From Acanthaster planci (Eukaryota; Echinodermata; Asteroidea; Valvatida; Acanthasteridae): DNA of 64,000 nucleotides. Under the pieces are notes generated by a model. That model was not told the DNA's origin. It saw nothing but the letters and a program-made list of their open reading frames with translations, and searched no databases. The stretch covers positions 760,895 to 824,894 of the forward strand of contig NW_019091451.1 in the NCBI RefSeq assembly GCF_001949145.1. The letters are read 5' to 3'. How positions within the stretch are numbered: position 1 is the stretch's first letter; every line of letters starts with the position of its first letter. A program made the position numbers and the translations under genes. This document shows, piece after piece, positions 59,101 to 64,000 of the stretch.

Positions 59101-62100
59101 TATATGGCTTTCAGCCACTAGTGCTGAAACTTGCCAGCACAGGGTCAAATAGTGCTGTTGGTGCTATTACATTTCTATGAGCACTCCAATGAATACAGGG
59201 CTATACTTCTCCGTGAGCATGAGTATCAATGCCTTACCGTGAGTACTAATGTGAGTACTTAAAAGTGTTTGAGTCTGACTGCCAAAGCACTGGCAGTAAG
59301 AGGACTCTGGTCTGAATTTATCCAGGGCAACATGTACTTTCTTGGATCTTTTTGGAGAAAAAAAAAAGATGAGTAAGACTGTCCGAAAATAGTGGCTCTG
59401 TTTGGACATAAAGCATGGTCCTAAAGGAAGCCACTGGCTGCAGCAGTCACTTCCCATACAAGTGTGTGCTAGTCTTCACCTTAGCCCGCTGAGATCATTT
59501 GCGGCCTAGCACTAGGAGCAGCCGTAAACCCTGGGCTCCCATTGGATGCTTCAATACCTCAATAGATTTTGCAGAGATTTGCAACGGTGTGGCCGCTTTA
59601 CACAGAAAAGCTCACACAAGGTCAGCACTACCCACACCATATCTTGTTAGCTACCAGGTCCACGTGAGGCATTACTGCTTCGTACATGTGTTTATTTTAC
59701 ATGCATACCAAAGTCTGAGCAAGAGGCCGAAAGTGAAAGTTTGTCTTACGTTTTGATACAACCAGACCAGTGCCAGTCGAAACTGCATGACAAGCACATT
59801 CTGTGCAGTACACAAACATGAAAACTTACTTTGCCGACAGAGACTGGCCTGGCTGAAACAGAATGTGTCTTTCAGGTGGTGGTATAAAAGAATATTTGTT
59901 GCAGGTAGTGGATGCGAATCATAGAGCTGTACTGAATTACTGGAGTGTTGACTTGTCAATCCCAGGCACGTGGAGAAGTTTTGATATTTCTTTAGCACAG
60001 ACATTTCAAATTCCTGCATGTAATTTGTGGAACGTAATGAAATAAGATGGAATGAATTCTAAATGATATTCTCTGGAAATTCAATGCACATGTGCAGCAT
60101 ACGTGAATAATATGTAGCCCTTTCTCTATCATTAATATGGTGCTTTTAAAAGCCTCAATAAAATTCACCTGCAATGTGTGGCACATGCGTGTGTGTTGTT
60201 TACACTGGGCAAAATTATACGCACATATACTGATTGTGCATTGGTGACTGGCTCTCCAAAAAGGTTTATTATGTCACACTAAACTTTCATTTGGTATATA
60301 ATTCATCCCAGTGGCATTTTGGGTTTTGGAGTTATTTGCCATTTGCATATAATTTCATTTTATCACATGTACTTTTTGAGATGATGCCCTTTAAACATAA
60401 TGAACAGAAACATTAAACTTAAATAGGGGTTTTCTGGGCAAGCAGTTGGCCTCAATATAGTTTCACCCTCGGCACATGGAATGGGCCATTAGGCATTTTT
60501 GCATTGCGCGATTTAATACACCTTTTTGCAGAGTGGGTCACATGTAGCTTTTGGGCATATCGGCTTTCTTAGTTTAGAATACAGATGCATGTAGCCACAC
60601 AAACACCCAGCAAAAATTATGAGTTTTCCGTACATTTTGTGCATTAACATGGATGCACACAATGGGCTTCACTTTGCACAGGCAGTGAGTGCTCTAGTAG
60701 TTCAATATAGCTCCAAGGTTCAAATTCAGCCAGTGGAATCGGAATGGGCGTGTCTTTAAGCATGTCGATTTTAGTACATCTGGAAAGTGTCATCTGTACT
60801 TTACTGACAATTTCCAGACAGGTTGAAACAAATACCACCAAAACTAGGAACCTAGGTTGCTTTTATAAATCGCACATTTCTTTTTCCTTCATGATTTCTT
60901 TCTCTCTGATGTCCGCAGGAGGGGGTATCTCCAGCTATGATGACAACCCACAGGATGCAGGCCCCTCCCTCATCAGCTGCCTGGATTACACCAAGCAAGT
61001 TGTGCCAGAGCAGTACTACAATTTCACCTCCTTGCACCTTGGGGCGACAGCCGGAATGAGGCTCTTAGAGTAAGAAATTCTTATGGGTTTCCGGTTACAA
61101 GGCTTTGAAGCTTTTTGAATCCTAGGTTTTTGATTAAAAAAACTAACCTGGCAAGGGACTATCCTAATTGTGCTCTCCAAAATCAATATCTGTTGTCAAA
61201 ATTGTCTTTTTTAAAGATAATTACATTACTGGAAAGGGTACGAAACATTCAGCCTAGTTTTTTGTATCATTTACATCTCTTGGATATTACTTTACATTGT
61301 TATAATTATTCACCAAGTTTATTGAAGTCTGCCATTGGAGGAAGTAAAGGCCAAAAATCATCTGAGGAGGTACCAAAAATGTCAACATTTTGGAGTACAT
61401 ATAATCTTTGATCAGCTCTTTATTTGCTATGGATAATGTTCAAATAAAAAATATGAAAAATATAAACACCTCCTTGAAAAACTATGAAACCCAAAAGATT
61501 GCCCACATTTCAAAATTGTAGCATACATTTGGTGATATTTGTCAAAATATTGGATCAGAGTAGAAGCGAAACAGCCAAAATTGTATTGAAGTGTATTGCT
61601 TTGAATGTGACTATATATTCTTGCTTGAGTTACTTTAGGATTACTCTCATGCAAAATGATTCTATGACATGTGTTGTATTTAAGTTCATTGTGTTGTGTG
61701 GGAATACCTGAGGAGCATTGATGCACATCGTGCTATGCAGCATGCTAGCATTATTATCAGCTTTGCTTCTACAGAAAGGCGGTAGAAGGCTTCTATCTGT
61801 ATGGAGCCCACGAGAGAAATGCCAAACTCGAATGAAAAGGCTCGGTCTTTTTTTTCCTTTTCTTTTACTCGCAGAAAAACGGAGCCCAGCACCAGCACGC
61901 TCATCATGGAGTCTGTGCGCCAGACCATGGCCACCTACCCCTTCAACTTCACAGCCAACCAGGCCACCATCATCTCAGGCTCGGATGAGGGCAGCTACGG
62001 CTGGGTCTCGGCAAACTTCCTGTCGGGCACGCTCAATCCGGTGAGTTTTACACTGCAGTCTCACGCATGTTTTGTACTCCAGCCATCACGTGGAACTTAT

Positions 62101-63547
62101 CCCCCTCCGGTTACAGTGTCTGCATGTAGATTTGATTAGGAAGTACAAATGAAATGGTATCATTCGAAAAATTGACTGAAGGGGTCATGTATAACATGTC
62201 ATGCATGCAACTAAACATTGCTTAATTAATGTGTGATCGTCATATGAATGGCCATTCAAGGAAAAAAAGTTTAAACGGCGGGGGCAGTACCAAGAAAAAT
62301 GATGCTGATTGTTGACGCTATACCTCACATTCCTTCCCCCTTTTCTAGCTTGATGTACCCTCTTTTTTCTGTCCTCAAAGTATCCACGGATAAAAGTTTC
62401 GATCAACTTATCCCAGACCCTAATATTTTTCTTCTAGGGCTCAACGCTGTCAAGTGCTATTGTGTCTGCACTCTCCGCCGACCCACTGCCCACAGTCGGA
62501 GCCTTGGATATGGGCGGGGCATCAACGCAGATCACATTCATTCCTGAGGACCCTTCCTCCTTGCCCCCTCAGTACTCAGAGAACCTGAGACTGTACGGAG
62601 TCAACTACACCCTGTACACCCACAGTTACCTGTGCTATGGAGTGAACGAGGCTATCCGTAGATTCAAGGCCAACTTGGTCAAAGTAAACAAAATTGTGTT
62701 TGCTGTTTGTCTTTATACATTTGGTTGGCATATTCCAAGTGTGCCTCATTCACAGCTGCAATCTATGCTCCTGGGAGGTTATTTTGCTCGGTAAAGGCCT
62801 CTGGTGAGACCAGTGTCACATTAGCCGTCAAGAAAATAGAGGCAAAAGTTAGCGGAGAACTATCCAACTCTCTAACAGTAGTTTGCCTGGAAACCTGTTC
62901 ATGCTTTGGCAAAATTTTTATTATTCACCAATTTGAACACTATGCAACCTGAGTTGACCCACTGGGCCTGGTTGTGTGGAAGCTCCAAAGTGCAGGAAAC
63001 ACTGAGCAAACAATAGATTACTGGTCACAATGGGATGTGCAATGCCAGTGACTTTATTCTGAACTGATGTTCCTATTGAGCATATAACCATTAAAAGTCA
63101 TCTTTCCTGCTTAGCAAGTTTCATAAAATTGTGCTTTGGTAATTACTGTCTCTTCCCCCCGTTGAAATCTACTTCAATACATCAAGCCTCTTTAGATGAT
63201 TATCCTATCATGTCTTCATGACTTAGAACTTTTTCCACCAGGATTCAGGGTATGCCAAAATGACTGTCAACCCCTGCGCTCCGAAGGGCTTCAGGGAGAC
63301 CGTCGATGGGAAGTACCTTTGGGAAGCCCCCTGCAGTAAGGGCCCCCAGGCCCTAGCGGGCTGGGGTTCAGAGGTCTTGCCTTCTCCCAACGCCGTCAAC
63401 ATCACCTCCTTTAACCTGAGTGGGACGAGTGATTTGGACAGCTGCAGAACGGCCGTGGCAAAGTTGTTCAATTTCACGGCGCCTTGTCCGATAGAGCCAT
63501 GCTCTTTCAACGGAGTTTACCATCCCAAGCCGTATGGAAAATTTCTA
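56003..63547 (+). CDS. ENTPD: Membrane ecto-NTPDase (CD39/apyrase family) with N-terminal ubiquitin-like domain, 3' partial
   Basis: Eight exons, 56003-56114, 56722-56850, 58033-58196, 58602-58722, 60919-61069, 61875-62040, 62438-62683 and 63242-63547, join in phase to 465 codons and run off the right edge. Residues 1-75 resemble a ubiquitin fold (M-Q-I-M-V-R start, D-I-P-V after the helix, H-N-G-D-T-V-F at the end) without a terminal Gly-Gly. Residues 102-124 are a transmembrane helix. Apyrase regions follow: V-F-D-A-G-S-S-H-T (ACR1), H-L-G-A-T-A-G-M-R-L-L (ACR3), S-G-S-D-E-G-S-Y-G-W with the presumed catalytic Glu (ACR4), and A-L-D-M-G-G-A-S-T-Q (ACR5). The family hydrolyses extracellular ATP and ADP, with the catalytic domain outside the cell. 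The missing C-terminus should hold the second membrane helix. Family assignment is firm; the ubiquitin-like part rests on pattern and phase. A separate start within exon 3 (M94) is an alternative. Confidence 0.88.
56722..56850 (+). CDS. ENTPD: NTPDase gene exon 2 (ubiquitin-like domain, second half)
   Basis: Acceptor ttccctgtcag, donor gtaatt. D-I-P-V-T-G-D-I-E-M to S-H-S-E-P-E. A second acceptor at 56683 (ttttcatag) is also in frame and would add 13 hydrophobic residues. The inner site gives the better ubiquitin-like fold. Confidence 0.75.
58033..58196 (+). CDS. ENTPD: NTPDase gene exon 3 (transmembrane helix)
   Basis: Acceptor gtttttcag, donor gtgagt. Basic stretch V-R-R-G-M-E-R-S-Q then I-V-L-V-C-V-G-F-V-L-V-T-A and I-I-A-L-A-M, as expected for an N-terminal signal anchor with the tail in the cytosol. 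Confidence 0.88.
58350..58470 (+). repeat. Dispersed repeat, copy C
   Basis: Shares ACAGTGACAAAGGAATGCT, TTGTTGCAGT and GACTTGAATTCAGACTGGAG with copies A and B. It lies in the intron after NTPDase exon 3. Confidence 0.55.
58602..58722 (+). CDS. ENTPD: NTPDase gene exon 4 (ACR1)
   Basis: Acceptor tctctttcag, donor gtcagt. Y-G-A-V-F-D-A-G-S-S-H-T, the phosphate-binding region 1, to C-R-S-P. Confidence 0.95.
60919..61069 (+). CDS. ENTPD: NTPDase gene exon 5 (ACR3)
   Basis: Acceptor gtccgcag, donor gtaaga. G-G-I-S-S-Y to L-G-A-T-A-G-M-R-L-L. The region-2 position is G-G-G-I-S, close to the family's P-G-(L/I)-S. Confidence 0.95.
61875..62040 (+). CDS. ENTPD: NTPDase gene exon 6 (ACR4)
   Basis: Acceptor ttactcgcag, donor gtgagt. 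E-K-T-E-P-S to Y-P-F-N-F and S-G-S-D-E-G-S-Y-G-W, ending L-N-P in phase 0. Confidence 0.95.
62438..62683 (+). CDS. ENTPD: NTPDase gene exon 7 (ACR5)
   Basis: Acceptor ttcttctag, donor gtaaac. T-V-G-A-L-D-M-G-G-A-S-T-Q-I-T-F and the family's L-Y-T-H-S-Y-L-C-Y-G. Confidence 0.95.
63242..63547 (+). CDS. ENTPD: NTPDase gene exon 8
   Basis: Acceptor tttccaccag, donor gtaagt. 102 codons with paired Cys (N-P-C-A-P-K-G, D-S-C-R-T-A) and C-S-F-N-G-V-Y-H-P, matching the C-A-F-N-G segment of CD39. Later exons lie outside the window. Confidence 0.93.
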
Positions 63548-64000
63548 GTAAGTGGATTCCTCTTTGATGGACTACTACACGAGGGTGCCTCTCCATAAAT
63601 GTATTTTTAGTGGACTTTGTGTCCATTTGCGTTAATTTATGGAGCATTTCCGTTAATAATGTAAAGGAGTGAAAAGTGGATATGGAATTCTTGCAATCGG
63701 ACATCCGGGAACTTCTGTACATTATTGAATAGCACAAAGGGTAAATTTGCCCCTTTGCTGTGTGTTAAGAGTCCATAGTGACATCACGCCGACTGTGAGA
63801 ATGGACCAAACACATACTAACGGGATGACAGCTTAATACTTTTAACATCATCTTAAAATGTCCTACAGTATTCTAAGTATCTGTCATTCGGTGATACCAA
63901 TACAGCATCTGAGCATTCCTGAGACCATCTCAGCTCCCTGGGGAGTATACTAGCCCAATGCTGCCATTTCAGCAGCAGAAGTAATTATTAACACAATAAC
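63548..64000. other. Intron at right window edge
   Basis: Intron following NTPDase exon 8. No further exon or repeat recognised. Confidence 0.7.

Overview
This is a 64-kb piece of animal nuclear DNA. It has spliced genes with GT-AG introns, AT-rich non-coding DNA, dispersed repeats and one assembly gap (25801-26098, all N). The gene set (RNF38/44, NHLRC2, CCDC172, ARID5, a CD39-type NTPDase), the single ARID5 gene and the many TACATG repeats suggest an invertebrate deuterostome (echinoderm, hemichordate or amphioxus). The sequence alone does not settle which. I translated exons and checked splice phase by hand. Family names rest on remembered family sequences; no search was run.

Layout from left to right. 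(1) 804-1793, plus strand: the last two coding exons of a RING-H2 ubiquitin ligase of the RNF38/RNF44 family; the gene starts outside the window. (2) 1794-12006: about 10 kb of 3' UTR and intergenic DNA with no supportable gene. (3) 12007-20246, minus strand: a complete eight-exon NHLRC2 gene, whose exons join in frame to 713 codons. Three of its introns carry copies of a TTAA-bounded, piggyBac-like miniature transposon, and one carries a 300-bp fold-back. (4) 20736-26659, plus strand: CCDC172, head-to-head with NHLRC2 across 489 bp, with ten exons and a long C-terminal extension. An expanded minisatellite containing the gap lies in its last intron. (5) 30967-51819, minus strand: a complete nine-exon ARID5 (ARID5A/ARID5B-type) transcription factor gene of 1280 codons, including an 11.6-kb second intron. 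(6) 51820-55913: the ARID5 upstream region, with a fold-back element and small tandem repeats. (7) 56003-63547, plus strand: eight exons of an E-NTPDase (CD39/apyrase family), cut by the right edge of the window.

The most unusual object is the last gene. Its first two coding exons encode a ubiquitin-like fold (starts MQIMVRAAIG, lacks a C-terminal diglycine). The next exon encodes a transmembrane helix, and the following exons encode apyrase conserved regions 1, 3, 4 and 5. All joins keep the reading frame. Ubiquitin-like domain, membrane anchor, then ecto-nucleotidase is not an architecture I know for this family; vertebrate CD39-type enzymes have only a short cytosolic tail there. Other points of interest are the transposon cluster inside NHLRC2, the C-terminal extension of CCDC172, a possible alternative first exon of ARID5, and ARID5 linear motifs shared with vertebrate ARID5B.
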